A DNA stretch of 21,383 bases, from NCBI GenBank assembly GCA_003427395.1, contig BFEA01000115.1:1003291-1024673 (forward strand), read 5' to 3'. This stretch comes from Chara braunii. Taxonomy: Eukaryota > Streptophyta > Charophyceae > Charales > Characeae. Both the position numbers and the translations under genes were made by a program. Below are positions 1 through 10,024 of this stretch, piece after piece; position 1 is the stretch's first letter; each line of letters opens with the position of its first letter. The notes below the pieces were generated by a model. The model had not been told where the DNA came from. It worked only from the letters and a program-made list of their open reading frames with translations, and searched no databases.

Positions 1-54
1 GNNNNCNNCNNCNNCNNCNNCNNNTNCNNCNCCNNCNNNGNCNNCNNCNTNNNC
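1..54. repeat. Ambiguous bases with a 3-bp rhythm, probable collapsed triplet repeat
   Basis: Most bases are N, but nearly all called C bases fall at positions divisible by three (6, 9, 12, 15, 18, 21, 27, 30, 33, 36, 42, 45, 48, 54). Positions divisible by three are the first codon base of the minus-strand gene, so the coding strand reads as a run of GNN codons (Val/Ala/Asp/Glu/Gly). Scattered single N follow at 78, 83, 110-112, 150, 172 and 185. This looks like a consensus of several diverged copies rather than a sized assembly gap. Confidence 0.6.
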
Positions 55-1059
55 CCCTCCTGATGGAATCACCCACTNTATTNGCGCTTGGAGACTCGGG
101 CTCGTTTCGNNNTCGTAAAATTCACGAAGGAGCTCCAACATATTGTGCTNCTGCAGAATCTCGAATATTTGNTCTCCGTACATGNGAACAACCAAATCGT
201 GCATTTCTCGACCGTTGATCTCCGCAACGCGCTTGATGACCTCATCGTGCGCACACTCCATGAAGTCTTTCTTTGACAGTCGTGGATCAATTTGCCACAC
301 GCCGCCTAGTTTGATTGACATGCACCACTCACTATCCCGAAAGGCCGGTTGGAAGAAATTAGGATGCCACAATATGTGGTGACCCCAATCAGCCTCGCTG
401 GTGCTATTGTGCTCCATGCCGAAGTGGTATACTTGGCCTTGGTGAAGACCCGATAACATTGACAACGGAATTGGAAGTCCAGGCCTGACAATTGGGCTGA
501 GAGGTCTGTTTCTCCTCTCCGACAGAAACCCTTTCGAAGAACCGGAGGTTGGCGTGGCCACCGGTGTGGCCACTGAGATACCGACAGGCGAACCCGTGGG
601 AACCTGGGAACTTGCAGGAGTTGACGACGACGCTACAGCGGCAGCATGCTTGCGGTATGTTGCATCTAAATCGAACTCCTCATTACCTTCACTGACCTCT
701 TCATCGTCGTTGGGGTTAAAGTCCTCCTCGGTGACGTGCGCCCTGAAAATATTGAGAGTGACTTCGAGCTTGCCTTGGTCGAAATAACACTCATCCAGTT
801 TCTCGACGAACTTGGTCGCCGCCTCCCTAGACCCGCCATGGTAACCATCCAACATTCCGGTCGCAACGTGTCGGCGTGCCTTGTAGTCGTCCTCTGTCCG
901 GTATGTAGGACGAGTGTCGAGGAACAAAAACTTGTAGAGCTTTACCCTTTTGTCCGAGGAGAGCTTGAACCAGAAGTTCCTGTTGGGGTCATGGTCCATT
1001 GCGCTCTGCCCAGTGTACAGTTCGCAGTTGTGAACTCCAGTGTTAATCTCATGCATGAC

Positions 1060-1815
1060 GTATGTATTCAGAAAGTTGAGGAGCTCTGTGTCCCCCTCCA
1101 CTGCAACCACGTGGCGCCCACTCCTGAGGAGGTTCCACACAACTTGGGTGTGAGCCTTCCCGAGCAACATAACTACATTCCCGGTTGGGCAGAAGAACTC
1201 CATCAGGTTGTACAACAAAGTGGGGTTGCGCTCCATTTCCTTATACACTAAGCCCTTCTGGTGGAGCAAACCTGCATATTGGAACGTCGTGGGCGTGAAT
1301 GGTGTTTCAGCAATATCGGAAGGTGAGCACTTCTGCTTCTTTCCCAAGGCGGCAGCATCATCCCCTCGCAAGGCCCCCTCGAAAACTGGGGGAGTGTTGA
1401 GCTTGAGGTTATCCCCGTGGAAGAGAACATACATTCTATCCTCCTCGGCCCATGTGTTGTTACCAATTTGGTATGTCTTTCGGATTTGGCCCCTACGAAC
1501 CCATTTCCCCGCGCTTCCATTAACAACAGGGAGGACATGGAGTAGGCCCATAAAAGAGAGGTACCAAATCCTGGAAACGAAAGCAACCAGTGTCCAGAAT
1601 TCAGTACACAGGGTCTCCAGGAAATCCACCAACGCCTTGAAAGTCTCCTCATTCCAACGCGCTCGGTCGACAGGATCACAGAAGTCGATGACGCACGTGT
1701 GGCAACGGAGCTGTCTCACAACTCTCTGCATCTCATCCTTCATAAGGAACGCTGTGAAGGCATCATAGGCGAAAGGTGCCAGCGTTGTTATAAGCTTAGT
1801 GTCGCGCCATCTGAT
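1060..1815 (-). other. Permuted (beta-class-like) DNA methyltransferase-like segment, catalytic motifs degenerate
   Basis: Residues about 930-1180 follow the order of motifs in permuted amino-methyltransferases. A strand ending CVIDFCDPVDRARW stands where the DPPY/DPPW catalytic motif is expected. Helices and a strand follow (ETFKALVDFLETLCTEFW). Later comes NPTLLYNLMEFFCPTGNVV, which matches the usual 'KP..LL..lI..fs.pGd.VlD' run-in to the SAM-binding motif. The segment then reads LLGKAHTQVVWNLLRSGRHV and VAVEGD, matching the usual 'GR..iGiE.D' end of the Rossmann unit. The catalytic PP and the glycine loop (D.F.G.G) are replaced by CDPV and MLLGKAHT, so activity is doubtful even without the nonsense mutations. 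This frame has no stop from 1860 to the left edge of the window. Confidence 0.45.
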
Positions 1816-2939
1816 GTTAGTGCAGTCTCCCAGCCTGACTGGCCCCTCCTTTTCCTTTCCTCACTCGCCTTTGAGCATGGACAGCACAACTCGCATGAAC
1901 TCAACAGGGAACTTCTCGTTGTCAACCAGACCCATGGTAGTTTTCAGGTCCTTATCAGACGCGCCGCCCAGGAACTGGGGGCAGTCCTTCAGAGAAGAAT
2001 GATCGACAACAAATCTCCTGCAGGCCGCCCACAACTTCTCATTCAACCCCTTCAAAGCATACTGCCTTATCAATTGCTCTCTCGTCCGGAAGAAAGCCGC
2101 GTTTCAATCCTCGCTTGTCCGGCTCTGGTGCTGGAACTCGATTATATGCCACAACCGGAACAGCATCCGGTCCTGCTTTATGATTTCGCAGGCGTCTTTC
2201 ATCCCCATCTTTCCGTGGTCAACAAGTTTCTTGCTCCCTTGCTGCACCCACACAATCTCAAGGTCCAACACACCCTGCAATATCCGTTGTTTTTCTTCAT
2301 CTGTGAAATCCACCATTTATTTCCAGCAATGCACATCGGGTTCATTTACTTGCACAAAAAAGTCGCGCTCCTCCTGTTTCCTCCGCTTCTTTCCTTTGCG
2401 CTGCTCCGGATCTGTAACACGAACGTTGTACACGACTCTCTTCTGGCCGCTGCTGTCCTCAGCAAAAGATTGACCCTCGTAGACGACTCTCGGGTCAATC
2501 GTTGGAGGCTTCATCGCCCACAAAGCACCATTTGGAGATAGAAGTTGACCCTTCTTCCACTCATCGTAGAACTTCATACCCAGTTCCCACGTCCGGTCAT
2601 TACTCATGACTAGAGGCAAAAAGTACCTCAGTTTTTCCTGCCAAATCTTTTTTTGTTCTTTACTTTCAGTATTAACAAGGTCCCAGAGGTTGTGGTACGA
2701 TGTCTTTCTCAGTGCCATCTTTTGGAACTTCTCATACTCGGCGACCAAGTTTTTCTTGAACTTCACATTCCCAGCCACTAGACGAGGACGTTTCAAATTT
2801 TCCCACTCTTGTCGCATATCAATCATAGACAGCAGCTGCGCCCGAGGATGGGCAACTTTGTCCTTCCTGTTGTCGACAATACTGATTTGGGTATAACCGT
2901 CGAAGTCCTCGTCCGAGAAGTATAGAGGCTTAAAGGGTC

Positions 2940-3270
2940 ACTTGAAGAATGAGTGCTTTTTCCAAATGTCAAGATTCCGCAACACCAAAGCGACCCTCAT
3001 GTTGTGCTGCCCGCTCACGGCATAGTACCAGTGCTCGTTCGGGTTGTCCTCATTGAACTCGTATGGTGTAATACGCATAGCCCACTTCCCTTTTTTCGGT
3101 GGCTCTTTGATGGCCGGCTATTTAACAACTGGCTTTTCGTAGGTGTGCTCCGGCTTCGAGTACGCCTTCATCATAGCCTTCAAAATAAAGTTTACGTGGG
3201 TGTCGTCAATAAAACGATGGTTGTACGGGAGCTCCCACGCCGGCAACGGAATCACCCTCTCGGGGTTCAC
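2940..3270 (-). other. ParB/sulfiredoxin-like domain segment within the broken gene
   Basis: Residues about 445-553 of the reconstructed frame follow the layout of a ParB N-terminal (ParB/Srx fold) domain. It opens with a strand and turn reading VIPLPAWELPYNHRFID, followed by a helix (DTHVNFILKAM). A basic, proline-rich stretch comes next, then a WYYAVSGQHNMRVAL motif. That motif sits where ParB-like proteins carry the conserved G-x-H-R-x-x-A loop; here it is GQHN rather than GHHR. The TAG at 3118-3120 falls inside the domain and the TGA at 2938-2940 just after it. Fusions of ParB-like domains to DNA methyltransferases are known in phages and bacteria, which fits the segment further downstream in this gene. 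The similarity is by eye only and needs a profile search. Confidence 0.45.
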
Positions 3271-4599
3271 GAGCAGGCTTACATTCCTCTTCACACCATC
3301 TTTCCACTCCATAAAATATCCTGCATCCGAATCTATAACTCGATTGTCCACCCCCTCCTCCTGGTCCACCTCTACCTCATCCTTGTCCTTCCTGCCTCTC
3401 GATGGTCCCATTCCGGCTCCACTTCCCCGTTTCTTCTTCGCAGTCTCTCCTTTTTCACCAGCCTGCTTCCTCTTCCTCACGGAGCTTCCTTCGCCACTTG
3501 TCACTTTTCGCTTCTTTTGCTTCTGCCCCTCGGATGTTCCCTGCCCAACTCGCTTCTCCCCTGCCGACAAAACGGGGGTATCCTCATTGTCACCCCCCTC
3601 TTCGTCAGACCCTTCCTCTCCTACATTTCTTTGGGCCGGTGCTAGTTTCTTCCCCTTATCAACTCGACCAGTCCGCGGACTGGCCTGAACAAAATCGCGG
3701 CGCACATGACCTTCAGATTCTGCTTCACCACGTTCCCGGATGGTTATTGTCATGCCCTTGGAGGGATTTTCTGAGCGTTGTCGCACGGCTGCGGCCGTCT
3801 TTTCGGCAGTGGTCTTCGTAATTGTGCCCAGCTCAACTTCAATTTCGGGCTCTAATTCTTCATATGCTTGAGAGTGCTCCAGCTGCGGCGGAGTGAAGTT
3901 GGGGTCCAAATTTTTGGCAGGCGTCTTCGCAACTGCAACCTCTTCATCACCGTTAGTAACTGCTGTTTCGGACGTTTGTGTTTTGCTGTGCACGTCATCA
4001 CTCACACGGGCAATCGGCATGGAAATGGGATGCCCCTCGGCAACGTCCTTACACCTGTCTGGCGATACTGTTCTCTGCCAGTCATCAAAGAATTCCCGCA
4101 GTAGAACAGCAGGTTCACGATCCGAGGTAATAGGCCTGTAAAACGGAAGAGTGGCAACAACATTTCCAAAACCCCGAAAGTTTTTCCAAGCTAGCCTACA
4201 CCCCTTCGCATTGTGGTCAGGCTTGCCATTCTTCGCGTATACCGTTTCGACGAAAAATATCCTGATCGCCACGGACCAATCTTCCCACCCACTCACTGCC
4301 CCGACGAGCCGCATCACATTACAGTCCTGGATGTACAGAACTCCCCCACATGGTGGTTTCGTCGGTGCCGATTGGTCTTCAGAAACCCAGTCGAGGTACC
4401 ACAGACGGTTGTCCAGCTTGTAGTATTGCGAGTTTTGCTTCTCGCCGGACGAAGCACGCCTCTGACGGCTGTGCTTGATAGTAGGCGCAGTTGCCGAAGT
4501 CGTCGCAGGCCCACCACGGTTCCCAGCCCCCTCCGGTGTCGCTTCCCCAACGGGCGGTTGGACGACGTCATGCTGTTTTCCAGGGCCAGGAGATGCCAT

Positions 4600-4800
4600 T
4601 TTATTTGCACACAACGGATGCAACGATCAGGGAAACGCACGATATGACATGTGAGGCGGATCTATCCGTCTGAAAGAACAAAGACAATTCGAAGATGGAG
4701 CGCACAGGGCTGTGGTGAGGAGGATCGATTCGTCCCAGGATCTCTTGGCACTGTGAGGAGAGATCTCCCATCTATATCCAGCGTTGTACGAGAGGTTTGT
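4600..4800. other. Upstream region of the minus-strand gene, entering the repeat block
   Basis: This is the 5' flank of the gene that starts at 4599 on the minus strand. I see no convincing TATA box or splice site. The first copy of the GGAT-NN-ATCC quasi-palindrome lies at about 4655-4670, only some 55-70 bp upstream of the ATG, and a second lies near 4720-4740. The repeat block therefore starts within or next to the promoter of the element gene. Confidence 0.4.
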
Positions 4801-5870
4801 GAGGCGGATCGATCCGCCCCAGACATTCGAGCCCTGCCGCAGAAGGATCCGAGCATGGCTTTCAGGATCTCTGTGGCGGATTTATCCTCCCCACAGCGGG
4901 CACATTGTGTGAAGGACTGATCTTCTCCGAAACAATAGCGCGGGTCCTTGCCGGTTTCTGTCGGCAGATGTGTCCGCGCTGTGAGGAGGATAGATCGTCC
5001 CCAGAAGTTAATGGGTCCCTTCGCAGAATGAATCGGTCCCTATACGAGGGGTTTGTGAGGCGGATCGATCCGCCCCAGACATTGGAGCCCTGCCGCAGGA
5101 GGATCCGAGAATGGCTTTCAGGATCTCTGTGGCGGATTTATCCTCCCCACAGCGGGCACATTGTGTGAAGGACTGATCTTCCCCAAAACAACAGCGCGGG
5201 TCCTTGCCGGTTTCTGTTGGCAGATGTGTCCGCGCTGTGAGGAGGATAGATCCGCCCCATAAGTTAATGGGTCCCTTCGCAGAATGAATCGGTCCCTAAG
5301 GAAGCCCCGAAAGGCGCTGCCCATGGATAATAGAAAGTGATAGCGTTGTGAGGAGGATAGATCCGCCCCAGAGGAATGGGGGTTTGTGAGGAGGAGAGTG
5401 ATCGTGTTGGCGATCACGTTGTGAGGACGATAGATCTGCCCCAGAGGTATGGAGGTTTGTGAGGAGGATCAATCTGCCCCAAACATCAAGGTTCTGCTCC
5501 CACAGGATCGGAGCACGACTTTTGGGATCTCTGCGGTGGATCTATCCTCCACATAGCGGGCACATATCCGCCGACAAGGACGATCGATCCACCCCAAAGA
5601 TCCGAGCACGACTAGCAAGATCCGAGCACGCCTAGCAGAATTTAGAAACCTCCACTTCCGGCGTTGTAGGAGGGGTTTGTGAGGCGGATCGATCCGCCCC
5701 AGACATCCGAGCCCTGTCGCAGGAGGATCCAAGCACAACTTTCGGGATCTCTGTGGCGGATTTATCCTCCCCACAGCCGACACATTGTGTGAAGGAATGA
5801 TCTTCCCCAAAAAGACCAAAACAATAGCGCGGGTCATTGCCTGTTCCTGTCGGCATATGTGTCCGCCCAA
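4650..5870. repeat. Tandem array with a 256-bp unit containing a perfect 16-bp palindrome
   Basis: Two nearly complete units begin at 4801 and 5057 (period 256 bp). Shortened or diverged copies lie at about 5459-5575 and 5675-5870. Each main unit carries the perfect palindrome GGCGGATCGATCCGCC (4803-4818, 5059-5074, 5683-5698). Then come GGCGGATTTATCCTCC, a unit-specific segment, and GGAGGATAGATCCGCC or a variant (for example 5241). Several short open frames cross the array but all are repeats of the same low-information translation; I see no gene here. Confidence 0.85.
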
Positions 5871-6640
5871 GAGGTATGGACGCTAGAGAGTGATCGTGTG
5901 TCCTTGCTGGGTCCTGTCCACGTAGGTGATCGAGCTGTGAGGAGGATAGATGTGTCCGCGCTGTGAGGAGGATGAATCTTCCCCAAAAGTTAACGGGTCC
6001 TTAGGGAAAACCCGAATGGCGCCTCGGATAGGTACTAGAAAGTGACGAAATTCGAATGCAGCTAGCGCCATTTAACAAAACAATATTGGTTGATTGGACA
6101 GGGTGAGAGGGGAGCACGACTTTCGTAACTTGTTGGCGGACCGTTGTGTGGAGCACTGCGTTCAGTCAATCTACGCAGAATGAATCGGTCCCTAAGGAAG
6201 CCCCTAAAGGCGGTGTCGATGGGTACAAGAAAGTGATCGCGCTGTGAGGAGGATAGATCCACCCCAGAGCTATGGGCCTTTGTGAGGAGGACAGATCCGC
6301 CCCAGAGGTATGGATACTAGAGAGTGCACTGCGATCACTCTCTAGTACCCATACAACGCGATCACCTACGGGGACAGGACCCAGCAAGGACACGCGACCA
6401 CCTCTGGGGCTGATCTAGCCTCCTTACAAACCTCGTACCATGGGGCGGATCTATCCTCCTCACAAACCCCCATACCTCTGGGGCGGATCTATCGTCCTCA
6501 CAGGGCGATCATTTTCTAGTACTTATCGGAACCGCCTTTCGAGGCTTCCTTAGGGACTGATTCATTTTGCGCAGATAGACTGAACGGGATCCATCAGAGG
6601 TCTCGGGCTAGCATAGATAATTCAGGTGAAAATAATGATC
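5871..6640. repeat. Mixed-orientation GGAT-module repeats
   Basis: Copies of the module face one way up to about 6320 and the other way at about 6400-6500. In between lies a small hairpin: TACTAGAGAGTG at 6315-6326 facing CACTCTCTAGTA at 6336-6347. The segment at about 6510-6620 is a copy of the roughly 200-bp dispersed unit (ending in the conserved 'cttccttagggac' and 'tgaacgggatccatcagagg' pieces) that recurs throughout the block. No gene is supported. Confidence 0.75.
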
Positions 6641-7320
6641 GCGGACAGTTCAAGGGTTTCTGTGTCCATTCAAGCTACGCATAATGAGTCGGTCCCTAAG
6701 GAAGCCCCGAAAGGTGGTGTCGATGGGTACTAGAAAGTGATCGAGCTGTGAGGAGGATAGATCCGCCCGAGAGGTATGGGGGTTTGTGAGGCGGATGGAT
6801 CCGCTCCAAAGGTATGGGTACTAGAGAGTGATCGCGTGTCACTCTCTAGTATCTATACATCTGGGGCGGATCTATCCTCCTCACAAACCCCCATACCTCT
6901 GGGGCGGATCGCGGACAGTTCAAGGGTTTCTGCGTCCAGTCAAGCTACGCAAAATGAATCGGTCCGTAAGGAAGCCCCGAAAGGTGGTGCTGATGGGTAC
7001 TAGAAAGTGATCGAGCTGTGAGGAGGATAGATCCGCCCCAGAGGTATGGGGGTTTGTGAGGCGGATGGATCCGCTCCATAAGTATGGGTACTAGAGAGTG
7101 ATCGAGTGTCACTCTCTAGTATCTATACATCTGGGGCGGATCTATTCTCCTCACAAACCCCCATACCTCTGGGGCGGATCGCGGTCAGTTCAAGGGTTTC
7201 TGTTCAGTCAAGCTACGCATAATGAATCGGTCCCTAAGGAAGCCCCGAAAGGTGGTGACGATGGGTACTAGAAAGTGATCGAGCTGTGAGGACGATAGAT
7301 CCGCCCCCGAGGTATTTGGG
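6641..7320. repeat. Tandem array with a 270-bp higher-order unit
   Basis: The start GCGGACAGTTCAAGGG recurs at 6641 and 6911, and with one base changed at 7181, an exact spacing of 270 bp. The third unit is incomplete. Each unit contains a forward module (GGAGGATAGATCCGCC), a variant GGCGGATGGATCCGCT, a small hairpin and then reverse modules (GGCGGATCTATCCTCC), so each unit can fold back on itself. A fourth, diverged start is found near 7688. Confidence 0.85.
6819..6851. repeat. Short inverted repeat (13-bp arms, 7-bp loop)
   Basis: TACTAGAGAGTGA at 6819-6831 faces TCACTCTCTAGTA at 6839-6851. The same hairpin occurs one 270-bp period later at 7089-7121, and a relative lies at 6315-6347. It marks the switch of orientation of the surrounding GGAT modules. 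Confidence 0.85.
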
Positions 7321-7800
7321 AGGAGGATAGATCCGCCCCAGAGGTATGGATACTAGAGAGTGACACGCAAACTAGCTGGGTCCTGTCCCCGTAGGTGATC
7401 GCGCTATCCCCAGCAAGGACACACGATCACTCTGTAGTACCCATACCCCTAGGGTGGATGTATCCTCCTCACAAACCCCCGTACCTCTGGGCGGATCTAT
7501 CCTCCTCACAAACCTCCATACCTCTGGGGTGGATCTATCCTCCTCATATGGCGATCATTTTCTAGTACTTATCGGCACCGTTTTTCGGGGCTTCCTTAGG
7601 GACCGATTCATTCTGCGCAGATTGACTGAACGGGATCCAGCAGAGGTCTTGGGCTAGCATAGATAATTCAGGTGAAAATAATGATCCCCGACAGTTCAAG
7701 GGTTTCTGCGTCCAGTCAAGCTACGCATAATGAATCCGTCCCTAAGGAAGCCCCGAAAGGTGGTGCCGATGGGTACTAGAAAGTGATCAAGCTGTGAGAA
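7321..7800. repeat. GGAT-module repeats, transition between higher-order arrays
   Basis: Forward modules lie up to about 7345, then reverse modules at about 7450-7550. A copy of the roughly 200-bp dispersed unit lies at 7549-7660. The piece starting near 7688 repeats the beginning of the 270-bp unit. No gene is visible. Confidence 0.7.
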
Positions 7801-9230
7801 AAATAGATCCGCCCCAAAGGCACGGGGGTTTGTGAGGAGGATAGATCCGCCGCAGAGGTATGGATACTAGAGAGTGATACGCGAACTAGCTGGGTCCTGT
7901 CCCCGTAGGTGATCGCTCTGTCCCCAGCAAGGACACGCGATCACCCTGTGGTACCCATACCTCTGGGCGGATGTATCCTCCTCACAAACCCCCGTACCTC
8001 TGGGGCGGATCTATCCTCCTCGCGAACCCCCATATCTTTGGGGCGGATATATCCTCCTCATAGGGCGATGATTTTCGAGTACATATCGGCACCGCCTCTC
8101 GGGGCTTCCTTAGGGACCGATTCGTTTTGCATACGTTGACTGAAAGGGATCCATCAAAGGTGATGGGCTGTGAGGAGGATAGATCCGGCCAAGAGGTCGA
8201 TGGATAATTTAAAGGGGTTCGATGCATGACTGGAATAGTTCGATGAATATGGGGCGGATCTATCCTCCTCACAAACGATAGTAGATCCGCCCCTAGGGTA
8301 TGGGGGTTTGTAAGGAGGATAGATCCGCCCCAGAGGTATGGATACTAGAGAGTGACACGCGAACTAGCTTGGTCCTGTCCCCGTAGGTGATCGTGTTGTC
8401 CCCAATAAGGACACGCGATCACCCTGTAGTACCCATACCTCTAGGGGGGATCTATCCTCCTCACAAACCCCCGTACCTCCGGGGCGGATCTATCCTCCTC
8501 GCAAACCCCCATATCTCTGGGGCGGATATATCCTCCTCGTAGGGCGATGATTTTCCAATACATATCGGCACCGCCTTTCGGAGCTTCCTTAGGGACCGAT
8601 TCGTTTTGCATAGATTGACTGAAAGGGATCCATCAGAGGTGATGGGCTGTGAGGAGGATAGATCCGGCCCAGAGGTCGATGGATAATTTAAAGGGGTTCG
8701 ATGCATGACTGAATAGTTCGATGAATATGGGGCGGATCTATCCTCCTCACAAACGATGATAGATCCGCCCCTGAGGTATGGGGGTTTGTGAGGAAGATAG
8801 ATCCTCCCCAGAGGTATGGATACTAGAGAGTGACACGAAAACTAGTTGGGTCCTGTCCCCGTAGGTGATCGTGTTGTCCCCAGCAAGGACACTCGATCAC
8901 CCTGTGGTACACATACCTTTGGGGCGGATGTATCCTCCTCACAAACCCCCGTACCTCTGGGGCGGATCTATCCTCCTCGCAAACCCCCATATCTCTAGGG
9001 CGGACATATCCTCCTCATAGGGCGATGATTTTCGAGTACATCTCGGCACCTCCTTTTGGGGCTTCCTTAGGGACCGATTCATTTTGCATAGATTGACTGA
9101 AAGGGCTCCATCAGAGGTGATGGGCTGTGAGGAGGATAGATCCGGCCCAGAGGTTGATGGATAATTTAAAGGGGTTCGATGCATGACTGGAATAGTTTGA
9201 TGAATATGGGGCGGATCGATCCTCCTCACA
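7801..9230. repeat. Tandem array with a roughly 479-bp higher-order unit, three copies
   Basis: The landmark AGGGCGATGATTTTC occurs at 8062 and recurs (with small changes) at 8541 and 9019, giving periods of 479 and 478 bp. Each unit runs: forward modules, a 'gatactagagagtgacacg' segment, reverse modules, the 'ggcaccgcc...cttccttagggaccg' unit, a forward module (GGAGGATAGATCCGGC), then 'ggggttcgatgcatgactg' and a reverse module. Repeated open frames of 81-96 codons on the minus strand in each copy are by-products of the repeat. Confidence 0.9.
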
Positions 9231-10010
9231 AACCCCCGTACCTCTGGGGCGGATCCATTTCCTCACAAACGCCCATACCTCTGGGGCAGATCTATCCTCC
9301 TCACTGCGCGATCACTTTCTAGTACCCATCGGCACCGCCTTTCGGGGCAGGGCTCGGATGTCTGGAGCGGATCTATCCTCCTAACAAAACCCCATACCTC
9401 TGGGGAGGATTCGATGCATGACTGGAATAGTCCGATGAATATGGGGCGGATCTATCCTCCTCACAAACCCCCGTACCTCTGGGGCGGATCCATTTTCTCA
9501 CAAACCCCCATACCTCTGGGGCGGATCTATCCTCCTCACAATGCGATCACTTTCTAGTACCCATCGGCACTTCCTTTCGGGGCAGGGTTTGGATGCCTGG
9601 GGCGGATCTATCCTCCTCACAAAACTCCATACCCCTGGGGCGGATCTATCCTCTTAACAGCGCGATCACCTACGGGGATGGGACCCAGCAAGGACACGCG
9701 ATCACTCTCTAGTACCCATGCCTCTAGGGAAGATCTGTCCTCCTCACAAACCCCCCTACCTCTGGGGCGGATCTATCCTCCTCACAAACACCCATGCCTC
9801 TGGGGCGGATCTATCCTCCTCACAAACCCCCATGCCTTTGGGGCGGATCTATCCTCCTCACAACTCGATCACTTCCTAGTACCCATCGGCACCACTATTC
9901 GGGGCTTCCTTACGGACCGATTCATTCTGCGTAGATTGTCTGAACGGGATCCATCAGAGGTGATGGGCTGTAAGGAGGATAGATCCGGCGCAGAGGTCGA
10001 TGGATAATCA
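9231..10010. repeat. Reverse-orientation GGAT modules: 236-bp duplication and a clean 38-bp tandem run
   Basis: The segment around 'gcgatcactttctagtaccc' occurs at 9307 and 9543 (period 236 bp). From about 9726 to 9877 the basic module is seen most cleanly: GGGGCGGATCTATCCTCC starts at 9764, 9802 and 9840, an exact 38-bp period. The block ends in another copy of the roughly 200-bp dispersed unit (about 9866-10005). Confidence 0.85.
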
Positions 10011-10024
10011 AATGTTCGTTCAAC

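Larger units (their letters stand above)
1..4599 (-). pseudogene. Large mobile-element-like gene: ParB-like plus DNA-methyltransferase-like fusion, broken by five in-frame stops
   Basis: One frame runs from the ATG at 4597-4599 (context AAAATGGC) to the left edge, about 1,533 codons without a frameshift. In-frame stops are TAG 3118-3120, TGA 2938-2940, TAA 2317-2319, TGA 2104-2106 and TGA 1861-1863 (codons 494, 554, 761, 832, 913). Order of parts: an N-terminal globular region (about residues 55-190) that I do not recognise; a charged linker with basic nuclear-localisation-like clusters (360-395); a ParB-like segment (about 445-550); a helical middle; a permuted DNA-methyltransferase-like segment (about 930-1180); an acidic, then Ser/Thr/Pro/Val-rich linker (about 1290-1360); and a C-terminal region leaving the window. 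Amino-acid sense continues smoothly across each stop, so this was one protein. An upstream in-frame TTG at 4623 is not a credible start. The family assignment is inference from motif layout. Recoding or readthrough is the main alternative to decay. Confidence 0.75.

Noticed and set aside
1248-1679. Minus-strand frame of 143 codons
   Set aside because: It is in a different frame from the main minus-strand gene and overlaps its methyltransferase-like part; the main frame is open through the same interval.
736-2541. Plus-strand open frames 736-1251 (171 codons) and 1699-2541 (280 codons)
   Set aside because: They are antisense to the long minus-strand frame, which has protein-like composition and domain-like motifs and continues in one frame beyond them. 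The plus frames have no recognisable motifs.
2953-4647. Several plus-strand open frames of 60-230 codons opposite the linker region
   Set aside because: They are rich in Ser, Pro, Leu and Phe because they read the complement of a Lys/Glu/Gly-rich linker; shadows of the real gene.
8210-9190. GGTTCGATGC in the roughly 200-bp unit as a Pol III B box (SINE-like)
   Set aside because: The match to the B-box consensus is short, and no A box at proper distance, tRNA-like head or A-rich tail was found.
7454-9229. Repeated small frames containing 'ADLSSSQ' or 'GRIYPPH' type peptides across the satellite block
   Set aside because: They are the six-frame translations of the GGAT module. They appear in every frame and orientation, with no start context or conserved length.
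9726-9877. CRISPR-like regularly spaced repeats
   Set aside because: The 38-bp period consists entirely of repeat with no unique spacers, occurs in both orientations, and the surroundings are eukaryotic with no cas genes.
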